NCBI GenBank assembly: GCA_013416435.1
Contig: JACCEN010000003.1
Span: 248,001 to 312,000, forward strand
DNA length: 64,000 nt
Source: Alcaligenaceae bacterium
Lineage (GTDB): Bacteria > Pseudomonadota > Gammaproteobacteria > Burkholderiales > Burkholderiaceae_B
Direction of reading: 5' to 3'
In this document: in pieces, positions 55,565 through 64,000 of the stretch
Numbering within the stretch: the first letter of the stretch is position 1
Layout of the letters: every line of letters starts with the position of its first letter
Program-made: the position numbers and the translations under genes
The notes under the pieces: model-generated
What the model was told of the DNA's origin: nothing
Database searches by the model: none
Seen by the model: only the letters and a program-made list of their open reading frames with translations

Positions 55565-56467
55565 CTAGGGCATATTCATGCCAACTTCTTTGATATGCGC
55601 AACCAGTGCCTGACGAACGTCGTCAAGCCTTAGGCGTTCATGAAAGATCACCGCAATATCGCGCTTCAGTGCCGGGTCGGAAATGGGCAACGCCTTGATC
55701 AGTTGCTGATCAGTGCCCACCCGTAGGGAATGTGAAGGAATCATGGCCAGGTAATCGCTGTTGGCCAGCAATGACTTCATGAAACCCACGGATCCGCATT
55801 CAATGGGTTGCGGCAGTTTGCTTATCCCTTCTGCTGCCATAAGCTTTTCTATGACAGTACGCTGTTTCCTGCCGACCATAGGGCAGACCCAGGGATATCT
55901 GGACAAGTCGCTCCACGTCAGATGTTCAAGCCCGAACAGTTCATGATCTGTGCGCGCGTAGATTCGAAGGTGGTCCCGGAACAGCACGCGCTGCATTAAA
56001 CCATCGAGAGTGAAGTCAAAGAACTCGGTCTGTCCTATTACGAAGTCGAAGTCGCCTCGCAATAAGCCCCAAAGAAGCTCGATCTGGCGCTTTTCGATAA
56101 CCTTGAGCACGACATCAGGATGATCCAGCTTCCATCGTGCTACCGCTAAAGGAATGACATGGCTGGCAAGGCTGGGAAGTACCGCAATGGTGATGACGCG
56201 TCCGTCGTGTGCCTCGCCTTGCAGCCGTACCTCGGCCATCGCCATTTCATCCCTGATCTGGCAGGCATGGGTGTATATGAGGTCTCCGGAGGGAGTGGGC
56301 ACGACACCACGGGGCCCGCGGTCCAGCAGCTTGATCCCCAGTTCGTGTTCGAGACGATCCATCGATTTCGACAGCGCCGGCTGAGAGACATTCAACTGAG
56401 CCGCCGCTTTAATGAGACTGCCATTTTCGATAATGGCAGCCAAGTAAAGCAGCTTTTGCGGGTCCAT
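55565..56467 (-). CDS. LysR-type transcriptional regulator
   Basis: This 300-aa protein has an N-terminal helix-turn-helix (LYLAAIIENGSLIKAAAQLNVSQPALSKSMDRLEHELGIKLLDRGPRGVVPTPSG) and a type 2 periplasmic-binding effector domain. It lies between the CocE-like gene and a run of catabolic genes on its own strand. It may regulate the Bug-ALDH-SDR-HpaI set downstream of position 56504. Confidence 0.93.
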   Translation of the reverse strand: MDPQKLLYLAAIIENGSLIKAAAQLNVSQPALSKSMDRLEHELGIKLLDRGPRGVVPTPSGDLIYTHACQIRDEMAMAEVRLQGEAHDGRVITIAVLPSLASHVIPLAVARWKLDHPDVVLKVIEKRQIELLWGLLRGDFDFVIGQTEFFDFTLDGLMQRVLFRDHLRIYARTDHELFGLEHLTWSDLSRYPWVCPMVGRKQRTVIEKLMAAEGISKLPQPIECGSVGFMKSLLANSDYLAMIPSHSLRVGTDQQLIKALPISDPALKRDIAVIFHERLRLDDVRQALVAHIKEVGMNMP

Positions 56468-56503
56468 GTGTGTTCTCCAAAGGCGCTGTCGATAATGATA
56501 CGC

Positions 56504-57490
56504 CTAGGAACCACTCTGGATATTGTTATCGCGAATCACTTTCCCCCATCTTTTTGCTTCCTCGGCCATGAATGCCTTCAATTGAACAGGGTCCTGGAGG
56601 TCGATGGTGAATCCCATGTTTTTCAGCTTCTCTTGAATCTGGGGATCGTTCACAGCCGAAGCAAAGGCTTTGTAAAGCTGGTCGATCGTATCAGCGGGCG
56701 TTTTGGCCGGCGCCAGGTAGCCATACCAAAGGCTGGGCGCAAAGTCATCAAAGCCAAGCTCAATCAGTGTCGGCGTGTGGGGAAACATGGGCAGGCGTTC
56801 TTTCGCCGTAACGGCGAGAATCTTTGCCTTGCCAGATTCCTCGAGCGCTCTGCCGTCCGCGACCGACAAAAAGAACATCTGGACGTGATTGCCCAGGAGC
56901 GCTTGAGTGGCATCTGGATTTCCCTTGAAAGGGATATGGTTCCCAACGCCATGCAGCGCGTTAAGCAAGCGTACCGTACTCAAATGAGCCAAGGTGCCAA
57001 CCCCGCCCGAGGCATACGTGAGCCCGCCGGGAGATTTCGCTATCTTCGCAAGGTCGTCTATGGAATTGATATTTGCGTCGTTGGGCACTGCCAGGGCCAT
57101 CGGTACCGAACCGATTCCCGCGATGGGCTGCAAGTCGCGCGTCAGCTCATACGGGAGATTATCCAGGAATACAGACGCAACCACGCCGGAGGCTGTCAAA
57201 CTGAGAATAGTGCATCCGTCGGGCGTCGATCTTGCCACATTTGCGGTTCCTATTGTGGTGGTTGCTCCCGCCCGGTTCTCCATGACAATATTTTGCCCCA
57301 GCGCGGCACCTACTTTCTCGCCCAGAAGACGGGACAAAATATCGCCTCCTGCACCGGGGGGATTCGGCACAACCACTTTAACGGCGCCGCTGGGACAGTT
57401 TGGCAATGCCGCATGCGCCAAATTTGCAGCGCCGCTGAATAAAACGATAGCTGTCGCCAGCCCCCACACTTTAAGCTTCTTCATCATCAC
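56504..57490 (-). CDS. Bug-family TTT substrate-binding protein
   Basis: This 328-aa protein has a signal peptide (LATAIVLFSGAANLAHAALP), then VKVVVPNPPGAGGDILSRLLGEKVGAALGQNIVMENRAGATTTIG and NHIPFKGNPDATQALLG. Three consecutive ATG codons (57490, 57487, 57484) follow AAGAGG, so the start is uncertain by six bases. It probably supplies substrate to the enzymes encoded upstream on this strand. Confidence 0.92.
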   Translation of the reverse strand: MMMKKLKVWGLATAIVLFSGAANLAHAALPNCPSGAVKVVVPNPPGAGGDILSRLLGEKVGAALGQNIVMENRAGATTTIGTANVARSTPDGCTILSLTASGVVASVFLDNLPYELTRDLQPIAGIGSVPMALAVPNDANINSIDDLAKIAKSPGGLTYASGGVGTLAHLSTVRLLNALHGVGNHIPFKGNPDATQALLGNHVQMFFLSVADGRALEESGKAKILAVTAKERLPMFPHTPTLIELGFDDFAPSLWYGYLAPAKTPADTIDQLYKAFASAVNDPQIQEKLKNMGFTIDLQDPVQLKAFMAEEAKRWGKVIRDNNIQSGS

Positions 57491-57606
57491 ACCTCTTATG
57501 GTTGGTTATCCCGCTATTTTTGTACTGCCGTAAACCGTGGTTTCCTTGAACGCTGCGGCGACGCTCCAAGAGAACAATCAGCATCTTTACAATGAACTAC
57601 ATCTAA

Positions 57607-59061
57607 TCAAGGAATCAGTTCAGGTAAGCCAGCCGCTTCTTCATCGAGTCCATACACCGACTTGATTTCCAGATATTCCTCGAGTCCGAAGGACCCCATC
57701 GAGCGTCCGATGCCAGATTGCTTGTAGCCACCCATCGGCGTTGAAGGATTGGTTGGGGCGCCATTGACGCATATCCTTCCTGCACGCAGGGCGTTGGCAA
57801 ACTCACGGCCTCGATTGCGATCCGCCGAAAACACGTAGCCGCCCAGTCCGTAAATCGAATCATTGGCGATCTCAAGCGCTTCCTCTTCGGTACGGTAGGG
57901 AATGACAGCCAGAACGGGCCCGAAAATTTCCTCTTTCGCAATCGTCATGGTCGCGGTGACGTCGCTGAACACCGTTGGCTGTATGAAAAACCCTTGGTCC
58001 AGACCTTCAGGCCGCCCCAGGCCGCCGCAGACCAGTTTCGCGCCTTCGTCGATGCCCGACTGGATATAACGCCTTATGTTCTCGTACTGCGTCTGGTTTA
58101 TGACGGGTCCCATCGTGGTGTTCGGGTCGCACGCATCGCCCAGGCGGAACCGTGTACATTGATCCACCAGGTGGGGAATGGCGATTTCCATCTGGTCCTC
58201 ATGAATCAGCATTCTGCTGGGGGCGTGACAGCTCTGGCCGGTATTAAAGAAACAGCGCTCGATGTTCCAGCGCGCTGCCGCTTCAAGATCGGCATCTTTC
58301 AGCACGATGTTGGCCGACTTTCCGCCCAGCTCCAGCGTTACCCGTTTGATCGTGCTCGCCGCCGCTTCTCCAACCTTGATGCCTGCGCTGGTCGACCCGG
58401 TAAACGACACAAGATCTACATCGGGGTGTCGTGACAATGCCTCGCCCACTACGCTTCCCCGGCCCAGAACCAGGTTGAAAACGCCGGGCGGCAGATCAGC
58501 CTTATCGATGATTTCCGTCAGCAAAATGCTGCTGAGTGGAGAGGCATCCGAGCCCTTCATGATGGACGTGCAGCCGGCAGCCAATGCATACACAAACTTG
58601 ATCACCGGTGTCTGTACGGGCCAGTTCCAGGGCGAAATGAGCGCACATACGCCCACAGGCTCGCGACGGATAATGGTGTCGCCCAAGCGTTGTTCGAATC
58701 GGTAAGAGTCCAGCAGGTCGCGCGCGACCTTCATATGTTCGATAGGGCCGGTGACCTGCGCAGCTGCGGACTTCGGCACCCCGACCTCTTGCGCCAACAC
58801 GTCCGCCAGTTCTTCCATCCGGTCTTTATAAGACACGATGATGCGATCGATCATTGCTACGCGTTCGGCGACGCTGGTGCGCGAGAAGGCGCCGAAGGCT
58901 CTACGTGCGGCGACCACGGCTCGATGTACGTCTTCGGCCGTTCCGCCGTTGGCGACAGACGCGAATACCGCTTCGGTATTGGGGTTCACTATTTCACGCC
59001 TGTCAGGCTTTGAAGGTTCGACCCACACGCCATCAATGTAATGATGAGAATAGCTTTTCAT
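57607..59061 (-). CDS. Aldehyde dehydrogenase
   Basis: This 484-aa NAD(P)-dependent enzyme is complete: VSFTGSTSAG (cofactor loop), TLELGGKSANIVLKDADL with the general base Glu, FFNTGQSCHAPSRM with the catalytic Cys, and EEIFGPVLAVIPY. SPWNWPVQTPVIKFVYALAAG is the usual N-terminal signature. The substrate is unknown; with the SDR and HpaI-type aldolase it may belong to a carboxylate or aromatic pathway. Confidence 0.94.
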   Translation of the reverse strand: MKSYSHHYIDGVWVEPSKPDRREIVNPNTEAVFASVANGGTAEDVHRAVVAARRAFGAFSRTSVAERVAMIDRIIVSYKDRMEELADVLAQEVGVPKSAAAQVTGPIEHMKVARDLLDSYRFEQRLGDTIIRREPVGVCALISPWNWPVQTPVIKFVYALAAGCTSIMKGSDASPLSSILLTEIIDKADLPPGVFNLVLGRGSVVGEALSRHPDVDLVSFTGSTSAGIKVGEAAASTIKRVTLELGGKSANIVLKDADLEAAARWNIERCFFNTGQSCHAPSRMLIHEDQMEIAIPHLVDQCTRFRLGDACDPNTTMGPVINQTQYENIRRYIQSGIDEGAKLVCGGLGRPEGLDQGFFIQPTVFSDVTATMTIAKEEIFGPVLAVIPYRTEEEALEIANDSIYGLGGYVFSADRNRGREFANALRAGRICVNGAPTNPSTPMGGYKQSGIGRSMGSFGLEEYLEIKSVYGLDEEAAGLPELIP

Positions 59062-59139
59062 GGTGAGACTTGTATACGGAACTTTGGAAAGGTATGTGTA
59101 ATCATGCAGGTGAGCTCGCTCTTGGTCTGGATGTGTTGC

Positions 59140-59964
59140 TCAGCTGCTGTGAGTCAGGCCGCCGTCGCAAGCGATGGTCTGGCCGGTCACAAATGAGCAT
59201 GCGGGTGAAGAAAGAAACATGACGAGCCCGACCAGGTCGCTGGCGACTTGTGTCCTGGGGATGCACTGTTGGGCAATTTGTTCTTGCCGACGCTCCAGAG
59301 TCGGATTGACCATCCGGTCGACTTCAGTCGCTACCCCTCCCGGTCGTACGCAATTGACGGTAATGCCGGCAGGACCCAGCTCACGCGCCAGAGATGCCGT
59401 CATCCCGATCAATGCCGACTTCGATGCTACGTAGTGAAGGTAATTCGGCACTCCCAAGCGCACGGCATCCGAGGAAATATTCACAATGCGGCCCCATCCG
59501 GCCTCACGCATAGATGACGCGACCGCGCGTACACAATTGAATACGCCGGTGATATTCACATGGAGCACCTGCTCCCATTCCTGCTGGGGAATCTGGTCGA
59601 AAGGCCGCTTCTGCAAGGAAGCAAAAATTCCGGCGTTGTTGATCAACGTATCGATCCGTCCATAGCGCGTCTTGACCGTCTTGATCATGGCGTCGACAGA
59701 GGCTGGATCACCGACGTCCAGCGGCACGGCCAGGGCGTTACCCCCCGCTGACGTGATTTCGAGCGCGACGCGTTCAGCGTTGGCGGCGTTCAGATCGGCG
59801 ACAATTGCCGTTGCACCTGCCGCAGCGAATTGGCGAGCAAGCTCGCGCCCGATACCCTGTCCGGCCCCCGTAACGATGGTCACGCGCCCTGATACATCGA
59901 AATCGCGGGCGGTCTTCGATACATTCGCATCATTTGGCGCACGAACGAAAGCGGGGGATTCCAT
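59140..59964 (-). CDS. Short-chain dehydrogenase/reductase
   Basis: This 274-aa classical SDR has TGAGQGIG cofactor glycines, NNAG, catalytic Ser in NISSDAV and YVASK with Tyr and Lys. It has an N-terminal extension of about 25 residues before the Rossmann start. It lies 3 bp after the DUF1330 gene, implying one transcript. Confidence 0.93.
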   Translation of the reverse strand: MESPAFVRAPNDANVSKTARDFDVSGRVTIVTGAGQGIGRELARQFAAAGATAIVADLNAANAERVALEITSAGGNALAVPLDVGDPASVDAMIKTVKTRYGRIDTLINNAGIFASLQKRPFDQIPQQEWEQVLHVNITGVFNCVRAVASSMREAGWGRIVNISSDAVRLGVPNYLHYVASKSALIGMTASLARELGPAGITVNCVRPGGVATEVDRMVNPTLERRQEQIAQQCIPRTQVASDLVGLVMFLSSPACSFVTGQTIACDGGLTHSS

Positions 59965-59967
59965 ATA

Positions 59968-60258
59968 TCAGACCCCTTGGACGATACGCACGTCGCGCTC
60001 GGCACCATTGCCAAGCGCTTTCAAGGCTTCCTGATAAGCTGCGCTATCGTGTGCGGCAATGGCTTGCTCCACGCTGTCGAATTCGATCAGAATCGTTCGT
60101 TCTTTGATCGCCGCCTCATACGTGACTGCGGGAACATCACGCGCCAGGAATCGTCCGCCCGCAGCCTGCAGGGCAGGACCTGCCAGTTTTGCGTAAGCGG
60201 CAACCGCCTCAGGGTCGACGACCTTGCGTACTGCATTGATCCAATAAGCTTTCGCCAT
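59968..60258 (-). CDS. DUF1330 family protein
   Basis: This 96-aa ferredoxin-like-fold protein has AKAYWINAVRKVVDPEAVAAYAKLAGPALQAAGGRFLARD and RTILIEFDSVEQAIAAHDSAAYQEALKAL, a complete DUF1330. Members are small dimeric alpha-beta barrel proteins with unknown activity, often beside catabolic enzymes. Confidence 0.92.
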   Translation of the reverse strand: MAKAYWINAVRKVVDPEAVAAYAKLAGPALQAAGGRFLARDVPAVTYEAAIKERTILIEFDSVEQAIAAHDSAAYQEALKALGNGAERDVRIVQGV

Positions 60259-60386
60259 GGTTTATTCTCCAAATGAAAATCTTCGACGCAGGATGCGCCG
60301 ACGGATTGAGTCGGTGAACGGGACATGCATAGGGTCCCGGACAAGGAGGCGCGTTATCCGGCTGCGTCAGTGGCAGCCGGCCGCCC

Positions 60387-61184
60387 TTATGTGGACCGCA
60401 TCTGCCTGGCTTTCGCGGTCGCCGACGCAAGCAGGAAAGAAATATCGGTTCCTGTCGAGAAATATCGCGCGCCACGCTCGATCAACAAGGAAACCATCTC
60501 GGGCTTTCCGCCCAGGCCTCCTATACCCAGATGCTTGCCATGTTTCCGGCAGGCAGCCAGTGTCCTGCTATAAGCGTCTTGAATCGACGGGTGGTCCAAC
60601 TGACCCGGGATGCCCAGGGAAGCACACAAATCGTTTGTCCCGATGAACAGCATGTCCACGCCCTCGACGGCGGCGATTGCTTCCACGGACTCCAGGCCTT
60701 GTGAGGATTCGATCATGATGACGACCATGGTCGCTTCGTTCATGGCCTCGAATACATCAGCCGCCGGAAAAGTCCGATAGCGCAGGTGTGGAAGCGAACC
60801 GGTGAACGAGCGGTCACCGTAGGGAGGGAACTTCGCTGCACGAACGATGCGTTCGGCATCCGCGTTGGTTTGAACATGAGGCGCAATGATGCCCATTGCT
60901 CCGCCGTCCAGAACACGGCCAATATGAGCGGGATCCGTGCTTGCCACGCGCACCAAAGGCGTGACGCCCACAGCCATGCTCGCCATGCAGATCTGGGCCG
61001 TCGTGTCCAGAGAAAAACTGCTGTGTTCCAAGTCAATGTAAAGCGTGTCGAAACCAGCGGTGCTCGCGATTTGCGCTATCTCGATCGAACGCACCAGCTT
61101 GACCGCCATGGATACGACCAGCTCGCCCCGTTTGAGTTTTTCCTTGACCTCGTTTCGTACGAGTTCGCTTGCCAGCTTTGCCAT
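60387..61184 (-). CDS. HpcH/HpaI-type aldolase
   Basis: This 265-aa class II pyruvate aldolase-like enzyme has GFDTLYIDLEHSSFSLDT, VRVASTDPAHIGRVLDGGAMGIIAPHVQT, VVIMIESSQGLESVEAIAAVEGVDMLFIGTNDL. The metal-binding Glu and the GxxDL segment are present. It likely cleaves or forms a 4-hydroxy-2-oxo acid. It heads the DUF1330-SDR-ALDH-Bug strand and is divergent from the cupin gene. Confidence 0.9.
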   Translation of the reverse strand: MAKLASELVRNEVKEKLKRGELVVSMAVKLVRSIEIAQIASTAGFDTLYIDLEHSSFSLDTTAQICMASMAVGVTPLVRVASTDPAHIGRVLDGGAMGIIAPHVQTNADAERIVRAAKFPPYGDRSFTGSLPHLRYRTFPAADVFEAMNEATMVVIMIESSQGLESVEAIAAVEGVDMLFIGTNDLCASLGIPGQLDHPSIQDAYSRTLAACRKHGKHLGIGGLGGKPEMVSLLIERGARYFSTGTDISFLLASATAKARQMRST

Positions 61185-61472
61185 GGGGCCTCCTAAGCTT
61201 ATAGATAAATACCGGCCGTGTAAGCCCGCTTCAGTGGATGTGAGTGTTTGCCGTTGGCTGATTCAAACCGCCTGGCCGTCTTGATTTGGATCAAGTTGCG
61301 ATGAATTCTAGAGCTTGAACTGAACACTTGGAAGAGTTTTCGAACTTGAAAAAAATCAGTAATAACCTGAGGTTATGGCTCGAAGAGGCAAGGGTGGCGT
61401 GGTCCAAAACGGACACATAGAATCGTTGATATCCCACTTTTAAAGCATTTGATAGACTCAAGGAGGATCACA
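61185..61472. other. Divergent intergenic region, aldolase/cupin
   Basis: About 290 bp with an AT-rich central part (61270-61450). AAGGAGGATCACA just before 61473 is a strong ribosome site for the cupin gene. I see no repeated operator with confidence. Confidence 0.5.
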
Positions 61473-62312
61473 ATGAAAGTGTCTGAAGTCGCATCGGCAG
61501 AGTCCGGAAGAGTCGGTAGCATGCGCCCCGGCGTGCTCCAGCAAAAATTTCTTCTGACGGGGAAAGACGGCAGCCCGAACAACTATCTTTTGAACGTCGG
61601 GCGCACGGGCACCGGCGGTTGGACTACACCGCGCCATCGGCACAATTTTGATCAGATCCGCTATGTCTTGAAAGGCACCTATCCTTATGCCAAGGGAAAA
61701 AGCATGGAAGAGGGATGGGTGGGATACTTTCCTGAAGGGGTGTTCTACGGACCTCAAGCCCGGCCGGAAGGGCTGGAGATGATGGTCTGCCAGTTCGGTG
61801 GTGCCAGTGGCGAAGGCTTCGTCAGTGTGGCCGACCGTGAAGCCGCCAACACTGCGCTAGAGAAAAAAGGGAAGTTCGAGAACGGTATCTTTACCTGGTA
61901 CGACGAAAACGGCAAACGCCATAACCAGGACGGCTCGGAAGCCTGCATGGAACATGCAATGGGCCGAAAGCTGGTGTATCCCAAGCCTCGCTACGACGAT
62001 CTGGTAATGATGGACCCCGCCAACTATGCTTGGGTGCCGCAAGGCGCACCTGGGGTATTTACGAAGTGGCTCGGCAGCTTCACCGAACGCTGTACGAAGA
62101 TCGGCCTGCTGCGTATCGAGGAAAACGCAAGCTTTGATGCCGGCCTCGAAGACTCCATCGAGCTCATGTTCCTGGCCAAGGGCAAGGTCAACGTTGACGG
62201 GAAAGACTACGGTCCGCATTCTGCATTCGAGCTTCAGGCCAAGGAAGGCCCGATAGCATTCAAAGCCGTCGCAGAAGCGGAGTTCCTACGGATTGTGCTA
62301 CCCAAATTCTGA
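61473..62312 (+). CDS. Cupin-fold protein, unknown substrate
   Basis: This 279-aa protein (start MKVSEVASAESGRVGS behind AAGGAGG) has two cupin-like parts. The N-terminal part has TTPRHRHNFDQIRYVLKGTYPYAKGKSMEEGWVGYFPEGVFYG, and a second part has IELMFLAKGKVNVDGKDYGPHSAFELQAKEG. The HxHxxxQ segment could bind metal. It lies between aldolase and a FadR-type regulator, so it probably acts in the same pathway, but the reaction is not evident. Confidence 0.75.
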   Translation: MKVSEVASAESGRVGSMRPGVLQQKFLLTGKDGSPNNYLLNVGRTGTGGWTTPRHRHNFDQIRYVLKGTYPYAKGKSMEEGWVGYFPEGVFYGPQARPEGLEMMVCQFGGASGEGFVSVADREAANTALEKKGKFENGIFTWYDENGKRHNQDGSEACMEHAMGRKLVYPKPRYDDLVMMDPANYAWVPQGAPGVFTKWLGSFTERCTKIGLLRIEENASFDAGLEDSIELMFLAKGKVNVDGKDYGPHSAFELQAKEGPIAFKAVAEAEFLRIVLPKF

Positions 62313-62321
62313 AATTCGCCA

Positions 62322-63062
62322 TCACGTGGCCGTCGGGCTATGGGTGCCGCCGGCTTCGGCGGCGTTCAGTCGTTCGATGGACGCCTGCATATGCTTCAGC
62401 GCCGCTCGCCGGGCGCCTTCAACGTCGCGTCGCGCGATGGCACCGGCAATTTCAGCATGCTCAGTTTCGACCTGCCGAAAAAAGTCCAGGCGACGCGCCT
62501 CATGGGTTCGTGTGATGGTGATCACATCGCGCAGCGCGTGCCCGATGAACTCCAATAAAGAGGTCAGCAAAGGGTTTTTTGCAGCGTCTGCAATGGCTGC
62601 GTGAAATGCCATGTCCTCCGCCACGCCGTCGCCGCCGTCGGCGACCGCATCATCGATACGCCTTAAAGCGCGTTGAATGCGTGCGATCTGGGCGTCGGTG
62701 CACCGGGCCGCCGCCAGGGCGGCCATTTCGCTTTCGAGGCCGCAACGCACCTCTTGGACGGCACGGACATCCAATTGCCCGCCGAGCGCGTCGATGCGAA
62801 ACGCATTGCGCTTGGTATCCAGCACGACCGTGCCGCTGCCTTGGCGGGTTTCGACCATGCCTTCGGATTTCAGGCGCGAAATGGCCTCGCGGACCACGGT
62901 GCGGCTTACGCCGAACTGCGCGGCCAGCTGGGGTTCGGTCGGCAAGCGCGTGTTGAGCGGGTAGGCCCCGCCCCGCACGCGCTGCATCAATTCCGCCGTG
63001 ACCCGGTCGGCCAGGGTGCCGACTGCGGGCCTGCTGATTTCCCCCGCCGGGCGGGCATTCAT
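62322..63062 (-). CDS. GntR/FadR-family transcriptional regulator
   Basis: This 246-aa protein has an N-terminal winged helix (TRLPTEPQLAAQFGVSRTVVREAISRLKSEGMVETRQGSGTVV) and an all-helical FCD domain (MAFHAAIADAAKNPLLTSLLEFIG). It lies next to the TRAP permease on the same strand and ends 9 bp past the end of the cupin gene. It probably controls the transporter or the aldolase cluster in response to a carboxylate. Confidence 0.92.
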   Translation of the reverse strand: MNARPAGEISRPAVGTLADRVTAELMQRVRGGAYPLNTRLPTEPQLAAQFGVSRTVVREAISRLKSEGMVETRQGSGTVVLDTKRNAFRIDALGGQLDVRAVQEVRCGLESEMAALAAARCTDAQIARIQRALRRIDDAVADGGDGVAEDMAFHAAIADAAKNPLLTSLLEFIGHALRDVITITRTHEARRLDFFRQVETEHAEIAGAIARRDVEGARRAALKHMQASIERLNAAEAGGTHSPTAT

Positions 63063-63080
63063 ACTCGACTCCTGGTGAGA

Positions 63081-64000
63081 TCAGCCGCTGAACCAGCGAG
63101 CCGGCACGATCACAAGCGCCGGGAACAGCACCAGCAGGAACAGGACGATCAGTTCGGCGATCAGGAATGGCCACACGCCCCGCATCACTTGGTCGATACG
63201 TTGCTTGGTCACCCCCGCGACGACGCTGAGCACGGTGCCCACGGGCGGCGTGATGAGGCTGATGGACATATTGATGATGAACAGTACGCCAAAGTATACG
63301 GGATCGATTCCGGCCTGTCGCACGATAGGCATCAGTACAGGCGTAAGAATCAGGATGGTGGGCGTCATGTCCATTGCCGTCCCCACCGCGATCACCAGCA
63401 GCATGATCGCAAACAGCAGCAGCGTGGGGTTGTCCAGGAAGGGCTCCATCAACTCGGTGATGGCGCCGGGCAGGTCAGCCACGGTCACCAGCCAACCTGC
63501 GATCGTGGCGGCCGCCACCAACAGCATCACGACCGATGTGGTGCGCGCGGCAGCCATGAACACGGCGTATAGCTGCTTGGGCTTCAGTTCGCGATAAATG
63601 ACCGTGGACACAAACAGAGCATAGACCGCTGCCACCACCGCGGCTTCGGTGGGCGTGAACACGCCAAATCGCAAGCCGACAATAATGATCACAGGCAGCA
63701 GCAAGGCCCAGCTGGCTTCCACGGTGGCGCGCCACAGCTCGCGCGCGCTGGCGCGCGGGCCCGTATCGAGCTTTTCCTTGCGCACGCACAGCCACCACGT
63801 TACCCATAGCGCCGCCGCGATATAGATCCCCGGCATGATGCCGGCCAGGAAAAGCTTGGTAATCGAGACGTTGGCCGCCACCCCGAAGATAACGAAGCCT
63901 ATGCTGGGCGGTATCACGGGCCCAATAATGCCCGAGGCCGCCACCAGACCCGCCGACCGCTCCTTGGAGTGTCCGGCCTGTATCATCATCGGTACCAGCA
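63081..64000 (-). CDS. TRAP transporter large permease (DctM), partial
   Basis: About 306 residues are visible and the frame runs off the right edge. It is a multi-helix DctM-type subunit: AGLVAASGIIGPVIPPSIGFVIFGVAANVSITKLFLAGIMPG, a signature PxIPPS segment, TPTEAAVVAAVYAL and NMSISLITPPVGTVL. It is the main channel of a tripartite carboxylate importer; the small subunit and binding protein would lie beyond the window. It is followed by the FadR-type regulator. Confidence 0.93.
   Translation of the reverse strand, partial: LVPMMIQAGHSKERSAGLVAASGIIGPVIPPSIGFVIFGVAANVSITKLFLAGIMPGIYIAAALWVTWWLCVRKEKLDTGPRASARELWRATVEASWALLLPVIIIVGLRFGVFTPTEAAVVAAVYALFVSTVIYRELKPKQLYAVFMAAARTTSVVMLLVAAATIAGWLVTVADLPGAITELMEPFLDNPTLLLFAIMLLVIAVGTAMDMTPTILILTPVLMPIVRQAGIDPVYFGVLFIINMSISLITPPVGTVLSVVAGVTKQRIDQVMRGVWPFLIAELIVLFLLVLFPALVIVPARWFSG

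Noticed and set aside
56159-57442. 427-codon + frame opposite LysR and Bug genes
   Set aside because: It is a shadow across two unrelated minus-strand genes.
1-64000. CRISPR arrays, tRNA or rRNA genes
   Set aside because: No regularly spaced repeats, cloverleaf-like sequences or rRNA segments were seen on reading both strands; no tRNA or CRISPR scanner was run.

Overview
The window is a stretch of high-GC beta-proteobacterial chromosome carrying one complete Mu-like transposable prophage. The flanking host genes point to the Alcaligenaceae (Bordetella/Achromobacter type): three Bug-family tripartite tricarboxylate transporter binding proteins, a FecI-type sigma factor behind a Fur box, and catabolic enzymes under LysR and GntR regulators. 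The genus is an inference from gene content only.

The prophage can be placed to the base. It runs from 169 to 41907 (41,739 bp), begins TGAAG, ends CTTCA, and is flanked by the same 6-bp host sequence TCAACT (163-168 and 41908-41913). It sits in the last codons of a DTW-domain gene. The phage's own terminal TGA acts as the stop codon, so the host protein loses only its last five residues. Transcription diverges from an immunity region near 31.4-31.55 kb. Rightward (+, 31.5-41.8 kb) lie early genes: a Ner/Cro-like protein, a DDE transposase with a D-x35-E spacing, a MuB-like AAA ATPase, a DUF3164 protein, HU, GemA and a Mor/C-family activator that ends next to the right terminus. Leftward (-) lie the repressor, a lysogenic-strand accessory cluster, a lysis cassette, packaging and head genes (Mu-type terminase and portal, a Mu-I-type protease, lambda-D/E-type decoration and capsid proteins), a contractile tail, a baseplate and a tail fibre. 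Four near-identical 21-bp palindromes stand just upstream of four late gene blocks and look like binding sites for the Mor/C-type activator.

Two systems stand out. First, the tail-fibre locus (1.2-5.5 kb) is a diversity-generating retroelement: fibre gene with a 3' variable repeat, avd, template repeat, then reverse transcriptase. The repeats are 121 bp and differ at 10 positions, 8 of them at template adenines. A perfect 9-bp-stem hairpin with a GGTA loop lies 32 bp past the variable repeat. Second, the lysogenic strand encodes a 282-aa soluble protein followed 1 nt later by a 151-aa four-helix membrane protein. Size, order and sequence pattern resemble lambda RexA/RexB, so this is a candidate prophage-encoded abortive-infection system, accompanied by zinc-ribbon and tail-anchored membrane proteins.

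Right of the prophage (41.9-64 kb) the host carries a fecI-like gene fused by deletion to the last codons of a TonB-dependent receptor, a PRC-barrel protein, a DUF6880 protein, a phosphoribosyltransferase, a DUF488 protein, and a Zur-box-led metal cluster (ZnuA-like binding protein, DUF1007, NicO transporter). Beyond it lies a catabolic and uptake region: Bug proteins, FMN-dependent hydroxyacid oxidase, Fe-dependent alcohol dehydrogenase with a truncated TauD remnant beside it, CocE-like lipoprotein hydrolase, LysR, aldehyde dehydrogenase, SDR, DUF1330, HpaI aldolase, cupin protein, FadR-type regulator and a TRAP large permease cut by the window edge. No tRNA, rRNA or CRISPR was seen.
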